Below are positions 1 to 11,600 of a stretch of 64,000 nt of DNA, in pieces. Position numbers and translations under genes: made by a program. This DNA is from Tigriopus japonicus. Lineage: Eukaryota; Arthropoda; Copepoda; Harpacticoida; Harpacticidae. The stretch is taken from positions 2,879,021-2,943,020 of the forward strand of contig CM021312.1 of assembly GCA_010645155.1 (NCBI GenBank), in the 5' to 3' direction. A model generated the notes under the pieces. The model ran no database searches and was not told the origin of the DNA. It saw only the letters and a list, made by a program, of their open reading frames with translations. The first letter of the stretch is position 1; every line of letters starts with the position of its first letter.

Positions 1-279
1 AAATAAAGTATTGATGAAACACAATCCTCCTTTCTTGTGGAAGGAAAACTCGCAACTCGACATCGATGGTAGTGTCCCTCTGGTTTTTATATGTGAGAAT
101 CATTCGATGGCTTGAACATAAGGAAGAGAAGGAGCGCGCCAACAATATTCCCCACCCCCTCTCCCTTTATTTGATTGGCAGCAACGTTGATGACAATCCA
201 CTGTTTTCGTTACTTAGGTGCTGCAACAATCTTGTTAATTTCGTATCTTCGCATTCAAACAATTGAAGTCTAATATATA

Positions 280-425
280 CCAGATACGGATTTGTTCGGA
301 TTGACACAAAACATTTCGGATTCGGATTCGTTCGAATTCGTCAAAGCCGGTCGGATTTGGATTGAGATATGCGAAATATTTGTTCGAATCCGACATAATC
401 CGAAACCAATCCGAAATTTTTGGTT
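280..425. repeat. TTCGGAT-rich patch with partial inverted symmetry
   Basis: TTCGGATTCGGATTCG-type words on the left are answered by CGAATCCGACATAATCCG-type words on the right. It could be the remnant of a small foldback element or a short degenerate satellite. No target duplication was found. Confidence 0.3.
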
Positions 426-711
426 CACTTTTACATTTTGATTCACAATACAGTATTTCAATTTTCAATTTTTTTCCGTTTGATAAATTGAATGCAATTT
501 CCTGCCTTAAACTTAATTTCTTAATGACAGTACAAGGTATTGACATGTTTCAGATTTTACCAAATGTGTAATAGTATTTGCAGATCAAATTTTTCAATAT
601 CAAGAGAATCAAATAAATGGTTTTTTCATAAAAAACCATCAAAGAGTAGCAAAAAAAGTCATTAAAGCCAAATCATCCTTTTTGAATAAAATTGAAACAT
701 TTTGCCAAGTA

Positions 712-1295
712 CTTGGGTCATTCAGACTAGAGGGAGACTGGGCCTGGAACTCGCCAATAAGTGCACTTTTTAGCTATTTGAATAAAAGTTGAAATCAAGA
801 TTTATATCTTTTGAGCAGATGTTATTAAATGTGTTATGTTGTTAGGCAACTCTGTTCAAGTTTATGATTTAATTAGACAAGGTATGTTGGGCGACCCCTG
901 CACGTTTTTCAAAATCGACTTCAAGAGAAAGAAATACGTCAAAATCCATGTTGTTGTAAAGTTAAGTCGTTGTTCAACCACCCATGACGATATTTGATGA
1001 ACATTTGGGGCAAAAATGTGGAAGCTTTTTATTTGAAACGTTTTGGTTATGCAATGTAATTGATTTTTGACTTATTGCTCGCTTTTGACGCTTATTTTCT
1101 ATGTATACAGGGGTCGCCCAACATACCACGTCTAATTAAATCATAAACTTGAACAGAGTTGCCTAACAACATAACACATAAAATAACATCTGCTCAAAAG
1201 AGATAAATCTTGATTTCAACTTTTATTCAAATAGCTAAAAAGTGCATTTATTGACGAGTTACAGGCCCAGTTTCCCTCTAGTCTGAATGCCCACG
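712..1295. mobile_element. Foldback / long-TIR non-autonomous DNA transposon
   Basis: Two arms of roughly 190 bp are near-perfect reverse complements. The left arm reads CATTCAGACTAGAGGGAGAC at its outer end and GGGCGACCCCTG at its inner end (to about 900). The right arm mirrors it from about 1110 (CAGGGGTCGCCCAACATACC) to 1290. Extending the match outward leaves TA on both sides (710-711 and 1296-1297), which would fit a Tc1/mariner-type target site. The outermost bases match imperfectly, so the edges are provisional. The roughly 200-bp spacer has no ORF. Confidence 0.75.
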
Positions 1296-2734
1296 TATAT
1301 GTGCTTACAATAGTGCGGGGTTTGCAAGTGCATAGGGAAAATGTGTTTTGTAATTGTCCATAAAGTAAGTCTTGGAAACACCCGTCAAGAATAAGAGATC
1401 GTGGGTGACCCCGCCCAAAGACCCAAAGATTGTGGCAACGAGGTCATGCATGACTCGATATTGAATAAGTAGCCAACCGTTTATATAGTGGTGACGTCAG
1501 TGCCTAGCTGTTATTCTTTTTGGGAAGACAAAATTGATGGGAAAGTGATCGAGCGGAGCTCAAGAGTCACTTTATTGATTGAATTAGGAAAAGCTGGAAG
1601 GTTTTGAATGTGCTTACCATTTAAAAATGAATGACAGGAGTGTAGATTTAAGGAGGCTTGAAATGGCTAATATTGAACAATGAAATGCCTCTTGCTATAT
1701 CAAAAGGTACTGAATATCATGGACGTAAAAGGAGTAGCTATTCTTTGGAAATAAGAGAAGCTATTTTTGCCGATAAGTTATCATTTTCTCATGTCAACTC
1801 GGAAGTTAAAAGTTTCACTAAAACTCTTTGATCATGCTTGTCAATTCAATAGTAAAAGGTGAGCAAATCTGAGAATTATTAAGCTTTATCCTTTTATTTG
1901 GTTAACGAGATCGATGATGAGAATTTCATTTTTTATTGCTTTCTTCTCAAAAGGAAATCCTATTAGTCTTAAGAAAACTACATTTTCCAAGGCTCAATTT
2001 GTTGAGTCAAAAGTTCAAAACTGAGTAACGACATTTTCTTTTGTTCAAAAGGACCAGGTCATTTAATTTACACTCTTTTTCGTTCAGGGTCAAACTTTTG
2101 ATTAATTTTGAAGAAAAACTCTCCATATAAAAACATTACAAATGGTAGCCAACAAGTATGCAAATACACACGAGTAAATGCGAATATGAAGATTAAACGC
2201 TTTTAAAATTGACTGAGTATAGTAACAGTCCAATGATTGTTTACTAGTTGTAGTGAAATAACAATGAAAATTTAATAGAGAATATTTCAGTTAAATGGAA
2301 CTTAAAAGGGTGCACTAGAAATTAAAATTTTGTCAAACCCACGTGCTTGTGCCATATGCAAAGAGTCAATAACCTAACCTAGTTTAAATTCCAAGCAAAC
2401 AGAACAAACGCTTTGTTCTCAATTCTCTAAAGTAACAATATGGGTCTGCCTAATCATTGCAAGGGCATAATGCAATTAGTCCTATATGAATATTTTTGTC
2501 CTCTTAATTAATGCCCCAAATACATTACAAAAGTTCGTCTACTGCCAACCCTTTTAGTATTTCAAGTTTTCTCACGATAATGTAACTGTCTCTCCCGACT
2601 AAAAAGTCACAAATTAACCGGGTCAAGAAACAAAGTCTAAGAAATGATCAATGGATCTTGCTTCGCTCCTCTTTTTCTGCGTAGTTCCAAGCTATTGGCT
2701 TTTTGTTCCACCCAACGTGAAATGTTTAACTTAC

Positions 2735-4713
2735 ACGTGACAGTGACGAGAATCGAAGCTGCGTCCTCGCCGTTCTCGTTCTCAGCATAAACTCGGAACT
2801 CGCCACAATGCCAACGTTTGGCATTTTGAATCCGCAAACTGGTCTGGGATTCTGTCGTGTCGATTTGGATTTCAGGCCCTGGCGAAGTGATTGGTTCATC
2901 TTCGAAGAACCACACGATCTATAAACGTTGAAAGATCGACCACATACATAAGTGATCCCATTTTGAAACGTTGAATATTACATAGACAGGCTTTCCGTTT
3001 GTCGATAATTGCCGAGGAAAGTTGAACGTTGTACTTTACGTAGACATTGTGTCAGACAAAGTTTGATCCAACGAGAGGCTCGGTTCTTATGATTAATAGA
3101 CATTTAATTAATACAAACCGTACTTTGGGCGTGGGTTTGGCCACAAAAGGAACTTTGATACGAATGACTTCGTCCTCGCGGAAAATCAAGCCTTCATTGT
3201 AGTTTTCGGGCACGTCAAATCTTGGGGTGGCTGAAAAGAGAACGGGTTCCCAAATGGGACTTGAAAATTTGTCCTTAAAAGAGGGAATGAACACACATTA
3301 GTTCATGTAAAACACACATTCTCATTCAGTAACGTCTCCAATTGTGATAATTGCTTGGAGGGCCAATTTGGCCAATTACACGAGCATTTCCTATGCACAA
3401 GGTGCACAATTATCGTTTTTACAACTGGAACACCGTTGAACGGTCTTGCTCTCTTGAGAGTGTTCCAATGTGTTGGAAGCAAATTGTCTAACATGAACTG
3501 GGATGCAGGTTTGAAGACCACAGCGATGAAATGAGGATCGTTGGCACATAAATCACGTGTGTGTGTATATGGCTACGGAAAAACGGAGAATATCGCCAAA
3601 CGACACCAGGTGACTCTTGGGTGTGTTGAATGTAAAATATTTGTCTTGCGAATGGGCTGACAGGTTTCGGCCTTTAGTTTGGCTTTCAGTGCTACTATGT
3701 CCACAGAATTCCTGAGTTCCACTCACCTTCAATGACTAGTTGTGCGCTGGACACGGCCTTGCCCATGATATTTATGGCCACACATTTGACGTTACCGGAA
3801 TCGCTCAAACGAGCCGACTTCAAGATGACCACACCTCCTTCTTCCTCTTCTCGCATTTCGATTCGATCACAAGAGAAAATTTCCAACTCATCTTTGTACC
3901 ATTGAACACTGGGTTTGGGCGTGCCCAGGACTCGAACGCGGAACTCGACCTGGAACACATTCCCACACACATTGTTATGTCCAATGGGTCTCTCTTTGTC
4001 AGTAGATAACCACTTACTTTTTCATGCTCCAAAGCGATGGTATCGTTGAGCATTTGAACGAAATAGGGCGCAATTTGCACTCCGGGAACATCGATCACTA
4101 CGGGATCCGAAGGCTCGCCAGGCTCAGAGATTCCAACATCGTTGAGAGCCAGAACCCGGAATCGATACATGATGCCATAGAGAATGTTACTTAATGTGCA
4201 TTTCGGTTCATAACCCTCGATACTGGTGATCTCGATCCAATACCCTGACTGAATGTCCAGCATTTCCACTCGATAGCCTGGAAAAGAAGATGGAAACTTT
4301 TTGTTGTGGCTTCAGAATGTGACGGCCAATTCCAGAGAGGGATTGAAAAGGGACAAAAGTCGGACTGACCAATGATTGGATATCCCCCATCATCTTCTGG
4401 CACATTCCATGACAGATTAATCTCGTCTGTGACAGCATTCTCATCTGTATCATCCGTGCGTTGGTTCGATAACTCGATGGTAGGCCTACCTGGTGGAGAT
4501 GGGCATCCTGCGTAGAATCGAAAGGAACCTCTTATAGGTACTTCGTAAATCAATCATCTCCAAATTACAGATTTTCTGCTAAGACAAATCTCTCTAACCT
4601 GCGGCCCAATCAGCGCGAGATTTCTCGACCGGAAAGGCCTCGTCCACATTGCCGACAAATCGGTCCGAAGGGCCCTGATTCTTGATATGAATCTTGGCAC
4701 TTTGGTTGCCCAT
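2735..4713 (-). CDS. FN3-Ig-Ig muscle-type (twitchin/titin-like) protein, N-terminal part
   Basis: Six exons join in frame: 4599-4713, 4370-4507, 4018-4277, 3727-3949, 3124-3230 and 2735-2918. Each is flanked by GT and AG. The start ATG at 4713 opens a short leader (MGNQSAKIHIKN) of about 40 residues. A fibronectin type III domain follows (residues ~40-155, with SWNVPEDDGGYPIIGYRVEM and RFRVLALNDVG). An I-set Ig domain comes next (~158-250, PKPSVQWYKDE and DSGNVKCVAIN), then a second Ig domain (~255-340, PTPKIVWFFEDEP and HCGEFRVYAENENG). This mix is typical of giant sarcomeric or cytoskeletal proteins such as twitchin, projectin and titin. No kinase domain is visible. The last exon ends in phase 1 at a GTAAGT donor, so the gene continues and only its 5' part is described. 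The exact orthologue is unknown. No signal peptide is seen, which fits an intracellular protein. Confidence 0.8.
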
Positions 4714-6457
4714 GGTTCTGGGAACAAGTTGCTCCTATCACTCTGACATGCTCACTGGAGGTGAGCTTGAGCCTCCAAAGTCTCCCTCACATACACACAC
4801 ACACACAGAAAGAGAAACAAATGTTGATGCCTGGTCCACTTTTTGTGCCTATCTTCTTGTTCCCGTTTTGTCTCTCTTTCTGGTCGTAACGAAGGATTTT
4901 GTCAGCTTAGGGAAAATTTCAATTTGGCAACTGGCCAAATCTGGAGTAGGACCTTCCATCCACACCACCGTGAACGTACAGTTTGTACAAGTACAACTAC
5001 TGTTCAAGAACGGGCGCAATTCTGCGTGTTTGCTTGAATGTTCCACATTCACAATACGGTACAAAGTGAATAAGATAAGGGGGAACTTGTGCCCCCAGTT
5101 AGTTTTGCACACACGATACTTTTCGGCCTAATTCAACAAGGAGTGAGTGAGGTACGTGTATTGATTGGACAGTGTCCTAACTAAAATCTACCATGAATGC
5201 GGTACCGAGTGTGTGGTTAACGCCCAAAACGAGGGGTGAATGACGATGCTTGAATGAAAAAATGAAAAGCGGATCAAAATGAGCGACTTACGTTGCCACA
5301 TCAATTTGAGACTTTTAATTAGTTTTTTTCAGTTTTTAGGTACCAATGTGGTAGCTCAAGAATTCTTGGGTAGCTTAAGTGCATTTGTCGAGAGAAAAGG
5401 AAATAATGAGGGACGTATTGTTTCGATTCAAGACCTCTCTCTATATATATGTTTCGCAGACATTTGGTGTCACCGTACCAAAAAGCGCACTGTAATGAAA
5501 AAATGCCTCAAAATAAACTGGATTCCCATTCCCATTGAAAGGGCAAAAATAGATAGACCTGTTATCAATTTGGGATAAAAATGATATCAGTTTGGGAAAA
5601 ATAAGTTTTTGTGCGTCGAGGTCAGGCCCTGCATTTGGCAATATTTTTGATGATTGAGCCTTTTCCTCCATTTCAATCTAGTCGCTCGAACTTTCAATAG
5701 CCTTGGCACCTTTTTTTCTGGGCACGCCAGAACCCCATTTATTACCTTGGTCTGCCTCTTACGTCCCTATAAACCTCTTGACCTCATCTTGTCTTATAAT
5801 AAGAGAGGTAGGCTGAAGCGAAATAAAATGTTTTAGGAAGCACATTTCGCGTCTCGCACCTTGCAACGCTTGTGTAGTAGACATTGTTGTTGCTGTTGGT
5901 GAAGTTCCCGCTTTTTGAGCAGAAAAAGGCAAAAAGGCCGAACGTAAAAGAGCTTTCGTTGTTTTCCTTGCCATTTCGGCAAGAAGACACGAATGAGGAA
6001 GAATTGATCGCTTCGTCAAGATCTGACATGCAGATATGCTCTTTGACACGTGGTGCTCAACCATAGCAACATCAACTCGTCTTGGTCAAAGTTTGGTAGG
6101 GAATTAATTCAAGGCACTGTATGCATATCAGTGTTACTAAGGCCTTCTTGGAGCATTGTGGAATACTTGAAATGTTCGAGCGCAATTTATTTTACCAAAG
6201 GCTGTTCAAATAAACACCGGATCCCATGGGAACGTACCCACGACGGCATTTACTGGCCACGATCGGGCGTTAAATATTCATGTGGAGCTAATAGGTCACA
6301 GCGAATTGTAACAAGGAAGTGGCCAAATACGTACTACAAGACTCGCAGTTTTCCCAGGACATTAAACGTTTATTCTCCAAACATAGCTCTATAAGAAATA
6401 TAACGATCTTTTGAAGGTACTCTCCGAGTCAAATTCTGATCACACACACTCGTTGAC
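4714..6457. other. Intergenic stretch between two minus-strand genes
   Basis: No supported exon. It holds the presumed 5' flank of the FN3-Ig gene, including a short CA microsatellite at about 4790-4808. The rest, up to the 3' end of the GPCR gene, is unique AT-rich sequence with only short chance ORFs. Confidence 0.5.
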
Positions 6458-8602
6458 TCAGATGATGATCATCTTTTTGCTTTTGGCAAATTTGTGGTGC
6501 TTGTCTCCAAATATTAGAGTCTTTAAGCCTTTGCGCAAATCCTTATCCATGGCTAGAAAGAACACAGGCTTCATGAATTGGAATTGGTAGAAGCAAAAGA
6601 TGAAGATGCGAATCCAAAAGGTGAGAATCCATTGACATTGCTCCTCAACCACTTCAAACATTTCGAGCTCATCATCTGTCGTGTCCTGGGGAAAAACAGC
6701 AGCAACATTTTCTTCAAACTAATTATTAGATCGAGTGGAATACGTGCATTAGTGGACCTGACTTAAATGAAAAGAGGAGTGAACACGTCGTACAACGAAC
6801 ATACAACGCCTCAATTGTCTTTCAAGGTCTTATTAAAGTAGTACAAAGTACATGCTGAGTTAATAACTTCGTGCCCAATTCTGTTGTGATCCTCACTTGG
6901 ACCAATCATTTTTGGTATTTTCAAAAATGCTTTTGATTAAAAGCTCCATTGGAGAGCTTCCTTTCTTTGTCCCGTTGGAAGCTTGTGCCACTTGGAAATC
7001 TTTACCTTTTTGTGATCACATCCGAAAAGAATGATACCGGGAAGAAAAGTGCACATCTGCGACATGAAGAACCACATCGTGGTAGCCAAACATCGAATGG
7101 TAATCTTGATTTCGATCATGTTCCTGTCAAGTCGCTTGGCGTGATCGTGTTCTATATACATTTGACAAAAAACAATGCTTTAAGAGCCAACATTTGTTCC
7201 AAATTTCATAACGCCATGATTTACCCAGCTCCGATGAAGGGTCATTGGAGAATTCGAACGTGGGTTGCCGGTCCAAAAACTTCTTCTAAGGTCAGAAAAA
7301 AGAATGAATTGAGGAGGTTCCCAAGTCTGCTCGTTATGGCACATTCATTTTCATAAGCTCTACCTGTTCTTCGGATGCACTACATTCTCTTTTGTGAGCT
7401 GCTGGAGGAGGATGATGATGACTTGAAGAGGTGGTGGTGGTCAGAAAGGATGATGTGGTTCCAATCTCTTTGGACATCCTCCGTCTTCGACCAATGGCAA
7501 TCACGAGGGCCCGAGCATCACAAATCAAAACCACCAAAGCCAGACTCAGATAAGGAAGCGAGAGCATCACCACGAACTCGGAATTCACCAGTAGATAGAA
7601 CTGGGGGTAGGTCATTTGGCCCAAATAGGGTGGGATCACCCCGAGACTCCAGGTCAAGAGCGTCAAACCACAAGCGGCCAGGATGGAAAGGATGCAAATG
7701 ACTAGAGAAATGGGGAAGGAAAGTTCACCAGAAATGCCCAAAGATAACCCAGAGAGATATGGATGAGGTCAGAATGAGAATCAGGAGGGAGCACAGTCAG
7801 ATTGAAGGCCATCACTCACAAAGAGGGGAGAGAGAGAGAGGGAAAAAAGTTATCGAAGGAAAGGCCCTCTTGGAGATGCATTGGGAAACGAACGTGGAAC
7901 TGAAACCCGTTCTTATTCGTTGATAACCCTGTCAATCAATGGAGAAGTTTGACCAAGTTTGCTCTGCCTCTTTTCTTTCAAGCATTGACAAACACTTGAA
8001 TGGCATTTGTGCATTCTATTCTAGGTGGAACATGTAATGGAACCCCAGCGTTGCCAACGCTCGAGAAACATAAAAAAAGAAGAAGATGGTTTCAACGACA
8101 AAGATTGGGTCTTTTCCCAAAATAGCAGAGCTCGAGGCCAATTTATAATTTTGGGCTGCCTGAGAGTGAAATGGAAAACGAGAGGCTTACCAAGAGCCAA
8201 GGAGGTTGTGGCATGAGTGTAGTACTTGAGAGGCCAGACCACGGCCAGACAACGATCCACAGATGGCATCATATCGCCACTCAAAAGAAGGTATCGGTGA
8301 AAGATGAAAAAGTAGAAGAAGCCGGGATGCATTGGGTCCAAATAGCCGAGACGTTCCATTAGGAACACGAACCCGTAGATTCCGAAGAAAATGCCAATCA
8401 ACGAGTTGAAGAGACTCAAAGCCTGAAAGATGTGACGAGGCTTCCAAAGCGAGGGTCGCTGTCCGATCACGAATATCAATGCGAGCACGCTGATTGTTCC
8501 AAAGATATAGGATGGAACACTGGCATAGAAGAAGACTCTCTCCTGCATCTCCACCAGGTTCAAGTGTGCCAAAGGACTTTGAAACCATGGTGAAAGTGCC
8601 AT
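6458..8602 (-). CDS. Divergent rhodopsin-like (class A) G protein-coupled receptor
   Basis: Five exons join in frame to 394 residues: 8191-8602, 7364-7701, 7225-7285, 7006-7151 and 6458-6685. All have GT-AG borders. Seven hydrophobic segments are visible: TM1 ~25-47, TM2 ~57-81, TM3 ~95-118, TM4 and TM5 in exon 2, TM6 in exon 4 (IRCLATTMWFFMSQMCTFLPG) and TM7 in exon 5 (TFWIRIFIFCFYQFQF). The third intracellular loop is long and polar, with a Ser/Thr/His stretch (TTTTSSSHHHPPP). The TM3 end reads DRC (116-118) where class A receptors usually have DRY. TM7 reads KPVFF where NPxxY is expected. No cysteine lies just before TM3, so the usual extracellular disulfide may be missing. The receptor is probably a lineage-specific orphan; the ligand is unknown. 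The 61-nt exon 3 is supported mainly by phase and splice sites. Confidence 0.8.
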
Positions 8603-11600
8603 TTCGGGGGTTTGTGACTTCGACTGGGAAAGTTTCCTAACTGATTGCCACAGGATATGGGCTCATTGCTTATAAATGGAACACCAATACCTATACGATC
8701 CATCTACCATGGTGAACGAGTTCCTGTGGATCTCAACGAGCGCTCGAACAAGAACACGTTGAAGACCACGAGCCTTCTTCCATTTCTTCCTCCTTGTTGA
8801 CTCAATGGTGACGAAGAACCCAATTAGGCTTTCGAATCGTCTTGAGATATGGCTCGAACACCAACTGACGACGAACGAACGTCCATAGTGGAGACCTTCC
8901 TCGCTCTTGGTTCTTGGGCCAGAAGTCGAGGACTCACATGTCACGATGATGTCTGTCTCCTTGCACGGTGGTCGTTTTCCGAGTCCAAAATGGAACTTGC
9001 ACTCTGTATCCTGGATTAGAGCGTCTTGGTTGCGCTTGAGTGGAAATTATCAATTGCAATACAAACACGAGTCGGAGAACCTAATACCTCCCAAGAAGAA
9101 ATCCTAAAAGTAAACGAAACAAGTCAGTTAACCTAATAGGATATTTTGTCTGAAAAAGGCAGACAGACAACTCAAAGAATGCTGTCCAAACAACAACCCC
9201 CTTCTTCAACACCGAGCAATGAGAGCTCTAAGGATAGATTAATGGTTTTGATGGCTTTATGGGAGGGTTTACTTTAAACGTTCTCCTTGTCGAGCCCACC
9301 GAACAAAATGGCTATAAATGACACTACATGGATGGTTGAACTTGCTTTGGTTTGCCATAGAAAACACTTAAAATACGAAATAGCCCACCAAATTCATTAG
9401 AGGCAAGTCCCAATAAGGATAAGGTGACACACGATCGCCCTTGAGAAAATCAAACCATTTTGTCAGATGTACGTTCTACACAAAAAAATGGTTATTGGTG
9501 GCCCTACTCTAGGGGTCGAAACCTTAAACCTTTTAATTAATACTAAACATTTTCATTTTCCATTGAGTTAACCTTCTCGCACAATTAAATATATTCTAAA
9601 ACAATGGTCCCCCCAAACATTCCAACACAAGACTTTTTTTAAATTTTCCAGATCTAACCCTCTTAGCAGCGCCACTAGTGACCAATTTTTGAAACCCATA
9701 CATCTTATCCTGATTCACTTCATTCTAATAGAAAAATTATAAGTTCTCGTTTAATGCATTGCGACTCTCACATTGAAAGTGAAGCCAACCTTTAGTGGAA
9801 CTTGTAACTTCAAGATTGGTTTAGATTAAGGTATTTTTCTCCACGTCTTTTGCGCGTTAGTGATGACAAAAAGACAAAAGAGCAATGTTCTTTCGTAACA
9901 CTGATTACATGGCCAACAATAGACAACAAAAGATTTTTGTATTAAACACAGAATTTGTCAAGAAAACATACGTTGATGTGAAGTTTAGAAAAGTGTCTTA
10001 GTATCACCTGAAAAACATGCAATTACTGTATTAGGGTACTGTCACATGTGTTATTTACCACCAATTCTAGGATTTTCTAGCAAGTGAAGTGAAACATCCA
10101 ATCCATCCTTTTTTGTTTCAATACACATAATTGTGTTTTCCATACAAATTTGATCATCTAACCCCCTCAGAAATACAGCCTTTAGTCTACACCCCCGGTT
10201 TTGACCACAGTGCAACACCTGAAGGGAAAGAATGTCGTAACATGAAACGATTGCGAAACCTTTCCGTTTTTGAAAAGGAAAAGCGTGGTCCACTCGACTT
10301 CAAGTCTGGCTCCTCCCATCCCATTCAGTAAGTACTCTTTGTTCTCAGTTCCAACTCCATCAAATCAGCGATTGGAAAGATGAAATGAGAACCCAAGGGA
10401 TGGATGACCAAGAGAACTGAGAGAGAGAGAGACCACTGTTGTTCCAATGGGTCTCTTGATCTCGGTGCGTGTGTGTGAGTTGTTTTAGAAACTCCATTAC
10501 GTTAAGAAGTGTTGTTATCGTTGACAATATGAACCCGTTAACATAACAAGGATTGAAGAATATTTAAAGAACAGATGCGCTTGAAATGGGAGGTGCAAGC
10601 TTTTAATGAATGCAACACGACAACAACTTGCCAAAATAAGTAACTTTCACCAAGTCCGTATCCGTATGAAACGAGATATGTATGACCAATTATTGGATGC
10701 CTTTTACAAGTTATATCCAGCCCTGACGTGTTTTTTAGAGCTAATTTTTTTTTTTGCTTATTTGTGGGGGCTTTCAAGTGGCTTTTTCAACGTTAATTGC
10801 ACTAAAAAAATCAAAGTTTGAAAAAATGGTTAGGGATTACATTGGTTCAAAAGCCTCATTAATAACATTATTTCCGTTGTTTTATGTGGTTAATTGCGTT
10901 CAGTCATAGTCAAAGGCCCTTTCGGTTCATCAATAGCAAAAGCTAAAATCTAACATTTTCGAGGTGTACTTGAAAGATCCTTCCATTTGAGAGTGCTACT
11001 TTACACACTATTTTGATTTGTGCCTTTGAGCTGTTTCACCATATTTGGTTTAGAATTGAATCAAGGTGGCGAAGACAGGTTTCATGTCTTTGGTGGAAAG
11101 ACATGTTTCGAAAGAAGTTTAGTTTGTTTACTTTACTTCCAACTTTGCGCAGTTTGCGAAATGCTCGTTGGCACAATTAAGGAAGTGTTGACTCGTACAT
11201 GAACGAATGTCAGATCAACTGCCCTAGTAACTAAACGCATTTTAAATCTTGGCCCAATTCCGTAAATCAAAGGTTAAGTGCTCGATCAAAAATGGGAGGT
11301 TCTTTTCACAGCGGACGTCATACTTTCCAAGCTTTATATTCTGACTCTCGAAACCACATTGCATTTGGAATTGAGTCGATCCGAACCTTCAAGTCCGTAT
11401 CTTAAGTACTTTGAGTGTTCCTGACTTTCGCGAAATAAAGTTCCCATTCAAGTTTATTACTCTACATGATTATTTAATGAACAAAACTCCGGCTCAAAAA
11501 TGTACGGGACATGCAAAGTAAAACATATGCATTTTGTAGTGTTGATTCAATCCACGTTCTACTTGTCGGAAAGCTGTCCCAAGATCTGATTCAACTGTTG

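Larger units (their letters stand above)
1..2734. other. Non-coding stretch downstream of the FN3-Ig gene fragment
   Basis: I see no convincing exon here on either strand. The stretch holds an inverted-repeat element (712-1295) and a short TTCGGAT-rich patch around 280-420 with partial inverted symmetry. Because the last exon of the FN3-Ig gene at 2735 ends in a good splice donor, most of this stretch is probably intron of that gene. That is inference; the next exon was not found. Confidence 0.5.
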
